This document shows, in pieces, positions 1 through 12,200 of a stretch of 64,000 bases of DNA. The DNA is from Brachionus rotundiformis. Lineage: Eukaryota > Rotifera > Eurotatoria > Ploima > Brachionidae. The notes beneath the pieces were generated by a model. That model was not told where the DNA came from. It was given only the letters and a program-made list of their open reading frames with translations, and searched no databases. Position 1 is the stretch's first letter, and each line of letters opens with the position of its first letter. Location: the NCBI GenBank assembly GCA_016802295.1, contig JAESIW010000020.1, forward strand, positions 4,069,710-4,133,709, in the 5' to 3' direction. Made by a program: the position numbers and the translations under genes.

Positions 1-1
1 T

Positions 2-199
2 TACATTGAAAGACGATTGAAAAATAATAAATCATCGAAAATATCTCGTTCAAACAAAAAACACCACTATCTTCAAATGGATCAACAATCCGAACAACTC
101 GAGAAAGATAATCAGTTACTTAAGGCTAAAATTGAAATACTCACGACAAAAATTTCAACTTTGAAATCATTTTTGATATCGAACTTAAGTTCAAGCTAA
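2..199 (+). CDS. bZIP transcription factor, PAR/E4BP4-like, C-terminal exon (partial)
   Basis: The open frame enters from the left edge (no start codon in the window) and ends at TAA 197-199. It reads YIERRLKNNKSSKISRSNKK, matching the basic region of PAR-type bZIP factors (family pattern ERRRKNN..AKRSR), followed by a short leucine zipper with heptad leucines (SEQLEKDNQLL, then KIEILTTKISTLKSFL). Such proteins bind palindromic DNA as dimers in the nucleus and are often clock- or stress-linked. The two alanines usual in the basic region are both serine here; the key Asn and Ser-Arg are kept. It could be a C/EBP relative instead, but the YxERRxKNN start favours PAR. Only the last exon is visible, so the subfamily is tentative. 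Confidence 0.65.
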   Translation, partial: YIERRLKNNKSSKISRSNKKHHYLQMDQQSEQLEKDNQLLKAKIEILTTKISTLKSFLISNLSSS

Positions 200-2459
200 A
201 AAAGTCTTCGTTAAAAAAAATCAAAAAAGCTGCGGAAATATTTAGTTTAAAAAACACTAACAAAAATTACACTCTAGACTTGTTTTTTAATTTATTTTTT
301 TACTATCTGCTTATAAAAGCAACCATAAATATTTCAAATAATATCTAAATTAATAAAAGAATTTTGAACTTATTAATTAATTTTATTTCAGTTAATTTTC
401 GACAAAAATTTAATAAATTTAATTAAATTAATTTGAGCTATTTTGGGATAATGTAATTATAGAATAATTCCCTTTTTAGAGTATTCGTCATAGACAAGAT
501 ACATCTAGTTAATCTTTCACTGAAATTAAATGGTTTTCTCTTTTCATTTTTGCTTCTCTTTAAGCAAAGAGTTATTGCACTGATACTACACTGATCTAGG
601 GAAGCGAATGCTGAAGAGTGTTTGAAAAAACTTAAACACCTTCCACACCACTAGTCTGAGAAGAATTATTGGGGCACATGGCCTTGAAAAGTCTTCAAAC
701 GATGTTTCTATATAGAAGAACGAAATTGGACTAATTGTATCACGATTAAGAGACTACCCTGGCTTGAATATATACTTAGTATATACTTAAATTTTAGGAC
801 ATATATTTAAACTGGATTCTAAATTGGAAACCATAAGTGCCAGCAAAAGTTGGACGACCAGCAATAATATGTAGATCAAAAATTACAAAACAAGATATTG
901 CAATATTGTGTGGAAAGGAAGAGTAATGGCCCTTTTCTCTACAAGGAGCGTTTTAGGAAAAAAATTGTGAAAATATGTCTGTATTTTTAATTTTTGATAG
1001 TTGAAATATTATTAGAATTCAATGTAATACATTTTCTATTTCTTAAACTATTCTTGTTGCATTTTCTTTTGAATAGTTTCTGCATCCTTTTTTGACCATT
1101 CCAGACAGTTACAGCACATTCTAGATCGATATCGTTGCAATTTAATACCAATATCTTTGATTTTTTTATTCCTTTTTAAAGAAAATTATCAATCAGCTTT
1201 ATAAAATTTAATTTGACTGGTCCACATTAAGCTTCAGCCATCTTTATACTACACTTATCTAGTGTTGCCTAGATGTAATTTATAACAAATGATATAAAAC
1301 ATATCTAGGCAGCATTCCGGCGAATTTGGTAGCCTTTTTTATGAGCATTCGACTTTGGCAAGTCATATTCTTGATTGTATTTAATTTATTATCTTGTTTT
1401 TTAATTTAGTGTGATTCAAAGTGTATCAAAAAATTCTTTGTCTTATAATACCATTTTTTATAATTATAGTTCATATTATTTAAGTATAATAAGTCTTTTG
1501 AGAAAGAACTAGTCATTTAATATTAAAATAATTGAAGTTTTCAAACCGAATTAAATATTGTACCAGTCATGGTAATCTTGTTTTGAGAATTAATACTAAA
1601 AGCTTCAAGAATTTAAACATTGATTTACTCTGAGTTCTTTTTGCGACATTGGTAAAACTTTATTTAGAGTTTGTAAGAAACTTTTAAGACTTGATGTTTT
1701 GTAAATTGATGTTTAATAAATTAAAAACTTATTGAACATTTGTTTGTATTTAAGCTTATATTTTTAAATTTTAAATAGGATTATAGAAAAAAAATTTTCT
1801 TTTTTTCTAATTATTTATTTAATTTTTAAACTTTTTATCTAATTAAATAAAAATTTTAGCACAAAAGTTGTTTTGTTTCAGGATAAAATTTACTGAAATT
1901 TTAAATTAAAAATATTTACATATAATTTTAAATTTTTACAATAAGATTATCACAAAATCGTTTAGAAGCATACATGCTTTTTTAAACATGTATGTTTTTC
2001 TTTTTTGTCTTCTTTTTTTGTTATCATTTAAACAAAGTTCCTCTCTAAAAATAATTATATCATCTCCTCGCTTTCAGGATATTATTTAAAAAAAAAACAC
2101 AGCGAATGTGATCATAAATGAAAATCATTTGCTGTCAAAACAATTTTTAAATACTTTTCTAAAATACTATATAGAATAAATAATAGTCTATGCTTAATAA
2201 AAAAAAACGAGTCCATTCAAATTGATATTCTGCTTTTGATGTAGTAGAAATCACATGGAATTTGCATGATAGTACAAATTAGTTTAGTTTAGGCAAAGTT
2301 AATTGAAAATTTGAAAAAAATTAAACCTTGCTTAACTTTAATCTAATAATAAATACTAAATACTAAACTTTTTTTAAGGAATCATCTACAAATTTGTAGA
2401 TATTGTAATCAGAACTAAAAAAGATAGGCTTTTACAGGACTTAAGTCAATAACAATTAT
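200..2459. other. Intergenic, A/T-rich, with one probable LINE relic
   Basis: No gene supported. It holds the 3' flank of the bZIP gene, a less A/T-rich patch at about 560-960 with a probable decayed reverse transcriptase fragment (listed separately), and a small hairpin at 1969-1994 (CATACATG, 10-base loop, CATGTATG). Confidence 0.6.
640..780 (+). mobile_element. Decayed non-LTR retrotransposon (LINE) reverse transcriptase C-terminal fragment
   Basis: Reading across three frames, the plus strand gives SLRRIIGAHGLEKSSND (about 652-702), then LYRRTKLD (about 706-730), then ITIKRLPWLEYIL (about 738-776). This is the order and spacing of the region after the catalytic core in many LINE polymerases: LRRILGI..., SN..LYRRT, I..RRL.WLGHVLR. 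Stops and frameshifts separate the pieces, so it is dead. Similarity is from memory of the family pattern only. Confidence 0.4.
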
Positions 2460-3892
2460 TTATTCATCCTCATCGATCGATAAAATATCTGATGATGCTT
2501 CATATTTTTTGAAATGATGAACTATTAACTCATACGTGGTCATAACAATTGCTGTATTTGGTATCTGTCTTATCAAATGTGTTCCCATTCCTTTGTACCA
2601 ACCTTTGAAGCCTTCTTCACGTGCAATCACAGCCAGTGTTTGGAAAAAGCTATTATACTTGTCTCCTTCGAGCCTCAATCGAGTGCGTGCCACTTCTTTT
2701 TTTAGACAAAATTTATCTTTTCCTAAAATATTTTAAATAATAGCTACAAACCATGAGGGTAACAAATTAGGGCAGCAAGTGTTTTGGAAAATCCAGCTGA
2801 AGTAAAATAAGTGGTAAGGCTTAGTTGGGAATCGGTCTCGGTTGAAACAGCCTTCAGCTTTTCGTACAAAACGAAGTAAAGGGCTGATTCTGATATGCCG
2901 AAATAGGATGCAGATATTCCTTTGTAGAAGCCAAGTGGACCTTTTTCTCTCATTATTTTCTCAATAACCTGTATAGCTGATTGCCCTCGTCGTGACTGAT
3001 CAAGCTGCATTCTGGTTTTTATAAACCAAATTGGATTAGTTATAGTAACTGCTGAAAAACCTTTGAAATTTTATTAAAATTTTTTCTTTTTTTATTTATA
3101 ATTAGAAAAAAAATTTTAGCATTCTTAATATAAAATTAATGTTCAATTAATTAAAGATTGTAGTACCTGCTATAAAGGCTGATATGATGTGCAGCAGTGA
3201 GCTCTTCTCCCCGATCGAGTTTGATAGAATTCTCTTTGAGTTTGCATAGGCGAAAAAGTAAATTGCTCTAAAATTATTAAATTAATTAAAATAAAAATTT
3301 CTATTTTAATACCTATATGGAGCTACTCCGATTATAGTGGGCCCAATGCCTTTAAATAGTCCCCTGTATCCTTCATTTTCAACAATAGATCTATAATAAT
3401 AAGAGCATTATAATTTAATTAATTTTTTTATTTTTTGTTTATTTATAATATTAAAATACCTAAAACTAAGCACTATGTTTTTACCAACATTAAGTTTGTT
3501 TATTTGAGCTGGATTTTTGATGGGATTTTCTGTTGAAGTTATTCGAGATGTAAAAGCAAAGTCGTTTGTTAACAAATGAGAGCTGGTGCCATGGCTGTTT
3601 CTGTACAAAATGGTCGCTGTCTTGGTAATAGATGAGCATTTATGGGATGCAAAACCCAAGTGAATAGGGCTCAAATGCGTGTGTGACCTTAATATTTTAC
3701 GGGTAAACCCGATACTATTTTGAGAATTTTGATTAGCTTGGAAACGAGTTTTTACCACTTCAAGTGGACAGGTCAATATTGCGCCAGTAGTGCCTGCTAG
3801 GCTAAAATATAAACCATCAGTAAAAAGGCAAAAAGCAGTTAAATTAATTACCCTCCGGCAAACAAATGGATAAATATGTTTTGATCAGTCAT
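2460..3892 (-). CDS. SLC25A36: Mitochondrial pyrimidine nucleotide carrier (SLC25A33/SLC25A36/Rim2-like)
   Basis: Six exons on the minus strand: 3892-3852, 3801-3460, 3390-3313, 3267-3167, 3051-2752, 2695-2460, giving 365 residues. Three carrier repeats are present, each with a Px[DE]xx[KR]-type signature: PLEVVK (26-31), NPIWFIKTRMQ and YPHEVARTRLRLEG. The tryptophan in the second signature (NPIW) and the ending RQIPNTAIVMTTYELIV are hallmarks of SLC25A33/36, which exchange pyrimidine (deoxy)nucleotides across the inner mitochondrial membrane to supply mtDNA and RNA synthesis. The start in exon 1 (MTDQN) opens the first helix directly, with no presequence, as usual for carriers. Exon 2 carries a longer hydrophilic loop between helices 1 and 2, as in Rim2-type members. 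All junctions are GT-AG and in frame. Confidence in the family is high; A33 versus A36 is not resolved. Confidence 0.9.
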
Positions 3893-5911
3893 GTGGATTT
3901 ATCTATGTTATATATTCAAATATAAATTAAGTATAAAGGTGATAAAAAGTAATATTTAACTTTATCAACCAGCAATCTAGTTTATCAAAAACAAAAAGTT
4001 ATTTATATTTTGGAATTGTATTCTTGTAATATTTCCAAACTGAATGAAAAAAGCCATAAACTTAAAATTTTTGCGTTTTAATACTCAACTTCTTAGATTT
4101 TTGAACATAATTTTGGATTTAATTAACCCAAAACGTTTTGAAGACTGAACAAAAGTTAACTTAAATTAAATATGGTCCAAAAGTTAGATTAAAATTATCA
4201 ATATTTAAATAAATAAAGATAAGATTATTAGCAGCTACAAATGATTTGGAAAAATAAAAATTCAAACCAAATAAATACCAACTTTATTCGGTATTATTTA
4301 ATGTTTCTAACAAAAAAATTCATTAACTCAATCTACATGGTTGTTCATTTGTTCAACTCATGATTTGATTTAAAATTTTTAAAATCCTTTGAGTGCAACA
4401 TTAAATAAATGCAACCTGAACATAAAAAATTATTATCTTTAATTATTTACAGGGAATATGTTTAGCTAGCTGGACCATCTTAAATCAACACTGAAAATAC
4501 TGCCCAGCCGGAATAAATTTTTAACATTTGTAATGTGGCAGCTGACTAAGCTTTTTGGTATGAGAAAATGGTGTTTGAATATAAAAAATTGCTGGTTGGT
4601 ATAAAAGATAAGATAAGAATTAAGTATTTGGATTTTTGATAGCCAAAGTTCAAAATATTGCCGATTAGGAAAAATGATTGTAAAATTTAAAATTTATAAT
4701 AAAATGAAAAATTTTAATTTAAAAAAAGAACGCAATTTACTAGCAGAGACCTACATTTATTTTTAAGCTACAATTTTATTTTTTACATTTAGATGCTTTT
4801 GAGAGACCATGTGATCAATTGGTGTATCAAAGAGAAAAAAAATTATTTAGAAAATTTGCTAAAAATTATTCTATTTTCTTCAATATAAGAAAAAAATTAT
4901 TCATTTTATAGTTTAAAATATCGAGCAAAATAAAAATCATTTTGTTCAAATTTCTAGGCCTATAAACGTGATTCTAAATTTAAACTTTATGGAAACATCG
5001 CAATTTAATTATTTGATTCCTAACGATTTAAAAACTCATTACATTAAATGAGTTTTAAAGCCTGTCACAATCATAAAATATGATAAAAACCTATCTTTTT
5101 TTTATCAATGATTCACATATTAATTTTTTTAATAAATATTCTTCTCACTTTATTTGATGGGTGTATATATTTAGTAGTCAAATTGATAATCTAATTACTA
5201 TAACGCTAGATAATTTAATTCATGTAAGAACAAAATTTTGAAATACAAGAAAAAAGTTTGAAATTTTCATATCATCTATATACGCTAGATAGATGAAAAT
5301 AAATTTATCAAGTTAACTTTCCTTAGAGCCTGGAATATAATTATTTTTATTTCATTATTTTATTGGTCTTGGTAAAATAATCAAATATTGTTCAAGTTTT
5401 AAAATATATGTCGATTGATAAAATGGCTTATCTATACTGAATAAATATTTTATTAAGGTATATTTTATAAACAATATTTGTTATTTTAGAATTTTAAGCT
5501 AAGAAAAGTATAACAAATCATTTTTTAAATAAATTTTAGGATTTTTATCTTATTTATGGATATCAATTAAATTTTTCATTTTGATAAGATCATAAGAATT
5601 TGATTATTTGGTGATTCATGAAACTTTTTAAATATCGATTTATTAATTTAAATAAATCATAAAAACATAAAAAATCTATTGAAAAAAAGAAAACAAATAT
5701 TTTCTTTACCTCTATTTTTGAGTCGTAATAGAAATAAAGTAAAGTAATTTTTAAAATACTGATAATGTTTTTGTTTCTAATTAAGTATTTTAGAAAACCC
5801 GAATGACATTAAGTGATTTAGAAAGATATTATTTTATTAAAAAAAAATTATTTAAATAATTTTGAAATTGATTTTTACATTTAGAACGCAAAAAAATCTG
5901 ATCTTTATTTT
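3893..5911. other. Intergenic, A/T-rich
   Basis: This separates the carrier promoter (right of 3892) from the LRR gene's 3' end. Very A/T-rich, with scattered homopolymer runs; I see no gene, RNA or repeat array. Confidence 0.7.
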
Positions 5912-7663
5912 TTAAAATCTATAATTAAATGCAGTGTCTTTTAGAGTGTTAATTGGCACCCTAGGAACATATTTTGGCCTAGCAAAAGCAACTCGTTTAA
6001 CCCGTATTTCATCAAGTGCTTTGGCTCGATCTTCATTTCTATCTAAAAGCTCACTATTGTGCCGCACAGAAATCGGTGTTGGCGATGACCCAACTCCTTT
6101 ATCTATGCAATCCACACTATTTTTTCTATTGCTAAATAAAAATATTAGAATAATCGCTATTAGAATTTGGAAAAGACAAAAAAATGCCAGGAGACATAGG
6201 AAAAAAACTATCCATTCATTCTTTAAATTTTTGCTCTCAATCTTATCAGTGTGTTTAGAGCTATTCTTGGTAACATTATCTAATTGAATGATAGAGTTGT
6301 GTAAGTTAACGTGTTTTGAGCTATTATCTTTTTGAAATGTTGATATTCTTGTAGTTAACTCAACCATATCATGTTTGGCTTCGACCTGAAGTTGTTTTAG
6401 CAAACAGTGATTTTTGCGGTTTGTTTGGGCCAAGCAAGAAACAAGTTTTTCTCCCAGTTTGCAGTCACGGTAAGCATTTAAGTACTCAATATGCTCATGG
6501 CTTTTCATTGAAAAATCAAATCTTTTTTCCTCATGTCTTAATTCATTAATGAATATATGGGAACAAGATGTCCATGAATTAACGAAACTGTCCAAATAAA
6601 CATTTACGCCGCATGGTAAAAAGCTAAGCATGCAAATATCGGAATTGTCTACATGGTAATACTCTGAAATAGAATGCAATAAGAGGGTTTGAAATGAAGT
6701 ACCATCAAAAGCTTTTGATTTTATTTGCTTGATTGGATTTGAGCTTAGATCCAAATATTCTAAATTTGTCAAATACCCAAAAATTCCTTCCTGAATTACT
6801 TGTATATTTGACTGACGAATGGTCAGCGATTTAAGATTTTGACCATGTAATATGGCAAAATTTGGACTGATATAGGTCAAGTCAGTAAAATATATTTCAA
6901 TAGTTTCCAGGCCTTTGAATTTAGGAACAAAAGTATGGTCTAAAATTTCTATTCCTTTGGCTTCTTGAATAAAAATTTTCTGTATTTGGGCCTTTGATGT
7001 CCAGTAGCGATCAAGCTGAGTTGTGGTCAAACTGTAATTAACAAGGTTGATCATGTCAATCTGAGTCTTGAGACTTTTCCAACCTGGACTGTTACTGATG
7101 AATAATGATTTAAGATTATTTGAGCTATGATAATCCAAATTGAGAGTTTTTATGCTGGTTTCTTCGCCAAATGAACTTATATCCAAAGCATAATTGTCTC
7201 CCAAAGAGATAAATGAGAAAGTGTCACAATTCAAATGGTCGAATGCGTCTGGTTCTATCAGCACCAAATTTGAGTAAATAATTTCCAAATTTTTGATGTA
7301 AGAAAGATTTGAGAGAAAATTTTGAGCCAAAATGTTGGCAAATTGGATACTTATTTTTATATTATCGGCAAAAGTTGCATTCTGAAAATAGCTTTTATCT
7401 ATTCGTTCTATTTCGTTCAAGTATATTTCTTTAAATTGCTTGTAATTTTTGTTAACAAATTGGTAAGGATGTTTCTGATCTTGGGTTTGATAAGAATTGA
7501 TTGAGAGCGCATTTCGACATTCATCTGTCCGGCAAAAACATTCAATACGCATAAATTCCCAATTACATTTGCAAAATTGTTCATTAGGACAAAAGTTAAT
7601 CACTGCGGCCATGAAAATGAACCTTAAGCAGAGGAAAAAAATGGCGATTGGTAAAATTGTCAT
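5912..7663 (-). CDS. Leucine-rich-repeat single-pass membrane protein
   Basis: One uninterrupted frame of 583 residues in an otherwise intron-rich region. A hydrophobic signal peptide (first ~22 residues) is followed by a cysteine cluster (CPNEQFCKCNWEFMRIECFCR) like an LRR N-terminal cap. Degenerate leucine-rich repeats run from about 85 to 340, the clearest being LTNLEYLDLSSNPIKQIKSKAF. Cysteines further on may form a C-terminal cap. A transmembrane helix (about 497-522, WIVFFLCLLAFFCLFQILIA) precedes a roughly 60-residue basic cytoplasmic tail without a recognisable TIR, kinase or other domain. It probably acts as a cell-surface adhesion or recognition protein, but I cannot name an orthologue. 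Lack of introns could reflect retroposition or simply a single-exon LRR gene, as is common in animals. Confidence 0.75.
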   Translation of the reverse strand: MTILPIAIFFLCLRFIFMAAVINFCPNEQFCKCNWEFMRIECFCRTDECRNALSINSYQTQDQKHPYQFVNKNYKQFKEIYLNEIERIDKSYFQNATFADNIKISIQFANILAQNFLSNLSYIKNLEIIYSNLVLIEPDAFDHLNCDTFSFISLGDNYALDISSFGEETSIKTLNLDYHSSNNLKSLFISNSPGWKSLKTQIDMINLVNYSLTTTQLDRYWTSKAQIQKIFIQEAKGIEILDHTFVPKFKGLETIEIYFTDLTYISPNFAILHGQNLKSLTIRQSNIQVIQEGIFGYLTNLEYLDLSSNPIKQIKSKAFDGTSFQTLLLHSISEYYHVDNSDICMLSFLPCGVNVYLDSFVNSWTSCSHIFINELRHEEKRFDFSMKSHEHIEYLNAYRDCKLGEKLVSCLAQTNRKNHCLLKQLQVEAKHDMVELTTRISTFQKDNSSKHVNLHNSIIQLDNVTKNSSKHTDKIESKNLKNEWIVFFLCLLAFFCLFQILIAIILIFLFSNRKNSVDCIDKGVGSSPTPISVRHNSELLDRNEDRAKALDEIRVKRVAFARPKYVPRVPINTLKDTAFNYRF

Positions 7664-9228
7664 TTCAAAATAATCCGAATAAAATAGTAAATAGTAGTAA
7701 ATTGCATAAAACTTTGTTCGTTTTAAGGTATTTTTAATTAAAATTTTGGATGGTCAATGAATTTGTTTAATTACATTTGGGAAATGATTTAGGTTTAGAA
7801 TCATAAGACTTTATTAAAAAAATATTGATTTCCAGTACAAGTAAAATCTTATGGATCCATATAATACAAAATTTTTGTTCAATTTTTTTAATTTATCTCT
7901 CTTGTCGATTAGATAATTTTTTTCTCCTTTAGTGAATAATTTTTAATTTATTTTTGAAAATCAAAAACCTTGATTAATTAACAATTTGATTGCTATCATC
8001 AAATTTCTATCTTGTACCATTTTTTAGATTAGTAAAATAATCACGCTATTATTTGATCAACAATAGAATTTTAGAATTTAAAAACAAACTTATTTGTATT
8101 TTTGAATAAATTTTAGTAATAATTTTAGAATTTAAAAATAATAAAAAGCTCATTTTATTATTAAAAAATATATCTAATCTAGTTAAAAATATTTTTAAAA
8201 ATAGCACTATTTCTATATCAAAAAATTTGTAAATAATACTAAAAATGTAAGCTACAGCACCTGGGGAGCAAGACTAAATTAAGTCCCGCTATGGTTAACT
8301 ATCCATTAACACAAAAAATAGCTGGTATTTGAAGCTATTTTTCATTTTCGCATTTATTTTTTCTGCTTAAAGATCATTCCAGTTATTATATTCCAACTAC
8401 GTTTTATATGTTTCTTAGTTATATGTTGGTGACCTCGAATTCCTCTTACAGGGCCAATAGTTATTAATGAATTGCATATTCGAGTGGGGTTTACCAAACT
8501 GAATTCTTTTTTGATTTAAAATATTCTATTAGGTGTCCTCATTTTCTACTATTTAAAAGTATTTTTATATAAAAATTCAAGCGGATATTGTTTATACTAA
8601 GCATAAAAATGAATTTTTATCAATAAAAAGTTGAAAACAAAATTTAATTGAAGATGAATTTAAAAAAATATATATGATTTAAATAAAAATTTTATAAAAG
8701 ATCAAAATTATTAATAAAATAGACATATTTTTTTGGATTAAATCAAAAGAAAATTTTGTTCTATAAAAATTTATTTGAACTCGTTTGTCAAGTGATGTTA
8801 TTTTTATTCAAATTATGATTGCTAATAATTGATTCCATTTTAAAACTTAAAAAACAATTTATCTTCCTTTTTGTCTAAAGAAGCACAGACTTCTTGATTA
8901 AATTTAAATCATTACTAAACAAAAAAGAGATTTAAAAATAAAAATGCGATAGATACCGGTTTACATTTAGATAATAATTAAAGCTTAGGTTTTGCAAGCA
9001 ATAAAAAAAGATTCTCTTTTTTCGTTTATTCAAATATAAAAATCCGTGGGCAAAGGAAATAAAAAGGAACATAAAATTGTTATTTAAGTAATGACAAAAA
9101 TAATAATTCTCCGTTAAACTGCATGATTTTTACAAAAGAATAATAAAATTTTAAAAAATAAATTACACTCTTTCATTAAAATTTGATCAATAAAGATGCT
9201 AGATGTTAAAGAAGCTAATTTATATAAA
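7664..9228. other. Intergenic, A/T-rich, with possible LINE relic and a hairpin
   Basis: The upstream region of the LRR gene and 3' flank of the FERM gene. A less A/T-rich patch at 8250-8530 contains a hairpin (AAAAATAGCT 8314-8323 against AGCTATTTTT 8333-8342, 9-base loop) and a minus-strand fragment resembling a LINE endonuclease (listed separately). Nothing else is supported. Confidence 0.6.
8395..8530 (-). mobile_element. Possible LINE endonuclease-domain relic
   Basis: One minus-strand frame reads KKEFSLVNPTRICNSLITIG followed by about 20 further open residues. The run L(I/V)NxPTRI..NS is a recognisable motif of apurinic-type endonucleases of jockey/CR1-like elements. The fragment is short, has no start or catalytic context, and the reading is from family memory only. 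Confidence 0.25.
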
Positions 9229-12200
9229 TTAATTTGGTCGGTATTTGGATAGAAACCATGTTATCAAAGGATCTAGTGATGAATTGGTAAAAACCGGCCA
9301 TTGGACCCAACGAGGGTTTAGAGAATTTCGACTATAATCTGAATTAGTAAAAAAACCAACTAATTTAAACTTAATTAGCTGAGATAAAAAATAAATATTA
9401 TTGGTCAAACGAGTGACTAACGACGACGAAGTTACATTGGAAAAAAATAGCCAATATGTCATGAAACCAAAGCATGCAAGAACAACAAAATATTTAAGAT
9501 ATGATTTTTGACCACTTTCCTCGGGATTGGAATTATTTGGGGCTAATTTTCCATTGGGTGTGAACAAACCAATCGAGTTTATGTCTGGACACTGAATTTC
9601 GTCATGGTCATAGAAAATTTCATCTTCATCTTCTATCAAGACTTGATTGTTTACATGGCCATTGGGTTTATTTGATTGCTCAGTTTCTTTGAGCATATGT
9701 TTTGAAATAATCTGCGGTGTTGAGGTGAAGCTTGGTTCGTGGCTTACTTCTTCGATTGCTTCTTCCACCGGGTCCGGTTTTATTATCACAGTTTGTTGAG
9801 TATTGGTTGATGCTGTCTCTGACGAACCACCAGCTTTTTTGGTACTATTCGAACTGGTTTGACTAACATTCAATTGATCCATTTTGTTTAAATCATTATT
9901 GTTTGAATCACTGTTGCTCGCTTTTTGATCATTATCGGATGAAGTGTTTTGGTCAGCACACCGTTTACTTGTTGGTCGATATGGACTGATAAATGTGCGT
10001 CTAAATAGTTTTTTTGTTAGTTATGGTTAAGTAATTAAGCCAAATAATGTAATATTTGTTTTTGAGAGGCTTTTGAAATTTGGACTAAAAAAGCAGCCTA
10101 GAAAAGCTCAGTTTAAAAAAATTTAATCAAAGTGATTATCAAAATTTTTTGAATATAAAAAATTTAATTAACTTAATGTTAAATGTTAAAAGCTGATTTA
10201 GGCTGTTCTTTAGATGTATTGAAAATTGATGATACCTTTTGAATGTAGACGCATTGTTTAGAGTAGCACTTCGTTCAAACGAAGTACTGTTATTGGTAGT
10301 GTTAAGTGATGTGTCCAAATTTTTGTAGGAAAGTGACTGGGCTTGTGACGCAATCAATTCACTTTCACATCGTCCGCTAAATCGAAACTTGGATTTATGG
10401 TGAAACAGGCTACTCGAGCTCTTAACTCGAGGTACATCTGTTCCTTTTTTAAAACTTTAAAATTTATTATGTTAAAAGATTTACATCTTTAAATAACAAT
10501 TGAAATTTTACTTAAAAAATGCTTTTTGGTCAAGTATGAACTTCCATAGATGTTTACAAATTCTGTCATTATTACACTTGAACGTCATTACATGTTTTTT
10601 CTACAAATCAAATTTAGTTAATTTTTAAATGATACATTTAAACAATAAAAAATTACTATAACTTCCGAATTATTGTTCTTAAAAAAAAAATTTAGAAAAA
10701 AAATAAAAAATATTATTATTTTATTTACGTCAGGTGTGTGAGCGTGAACTTCTAGTTTTTTTCCTTCGTAGGTAATTTTTCCTATCTGGGTCCAAGGATA
10801 GAGGCATATTTTTGCCAAATTTGGAGAATGTCCGTAAAGAAAGGTGATTATTCCATTGTGAGAAACACCAAAATTAATTAAAACATTTTTGTTGTTCTTT
10901 AGAAAAAAAAATTTATTTCTAATTAAGTTTAATTAAAAATTTAAATTTTACTTTGACTACAATTAACTCAGCACCGTAAGTGTCGAATTTGGAAGCTTTT
11001 TCCAAAAAGGCCAGCTCCATTTCAGCAGGCGTTTTGCCCCTTTATTAAAAATTAAATAGGTTTTTTTAAGTTTTGCTTTCAATCAAGTACTTTAACTGTT
11101 TGTGGTATTCTCTTATCGATTCCTCAGCCTTTATTGTCTTGTGGGACAAAAATTGAATTTGATTTAGATAATTATCTTTATGTAATTCGTCATCATAATC
11201 TCCAATAGACGCTTGTACGGCATAAGCTGCCAGCTGAGTCTCGTCAACAAGTGATAACTGTAGATCACCTTTGAGCAAATAATTCCTAATTTGCAAAAAA
11301 ATTAGGTAGCGCACATATTCACTTTCGATTAATTCGGGCTTTCCCGGAAAATGCTTTACTCGGAATGTCAATATATTATTGGTATCTGAATGAGAAAGTA
11401 GATTTTTTTTTTCATTTATAATGTCAAGTTTACTTTTTAATTGTTTTTCAATCTTTTTGAAAGGGTCTACCCAGAATATTTCATAATCGCCTTTGCTGTC
11501 AACTAAGGTGAATTTGAGACCAAAGTATTCCTTGTAATCTGTCAAACTATAGTGGTCACAAACTCGATCTATAACTGCTTCGCCCAAATCATCGTCCTAT
11601 CACAAAAATTAAATGTAATCTCAATTTAATTCAAATCAATAGTATATAGATTTATTAAATGATAAAATTTCATATTAAGAAGTTCATAATTTTTAAGCAA
11701 AATAATTTAAATGTTTAAATAGTTAAAAGTTCAATGTTAATAATATAATGATATTTTTTCAAATAAATTTTCCTATTAATTTAATCTTGATTTTAATGTT
11801 CAGTTTTAATTTATTTCGTAGACAAAATAGTTAAATATATAGCGGTATAGTATTCTAAACCGGCCCCTAAAGTCGCTTAATGTCTTTTGCAGTCCTTTTT
11901 TAGCATCAAAATCTCACAATAAAAAACTGTTAATTTTTTTGGCTGTTACTGTTTCCTTGGTCAATTCAGTAAATGACTGATGATGACCGAATCAATTTTA
12001 ATATTTTATACTAATTATTTTCATTTTTTGATTTAAATTATTTCCTCGTAAAATATTTAATTATTAAATAATTTTATTTATTTAAATCATTTATTAAAAT
12101 GAAAAATTCAAATCATTTTACCTAAATATAATATAAACTAAAATTGACCTATGTGGTGAAACTCGTCATATTCCTACCAAATTACATTTTTTTTTTGCCC

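Noticed and set aside
5934..6287. 117-residue plus-strand frame
   Set aside because: Lies antisense within the LRR gene tail and shows no family features.
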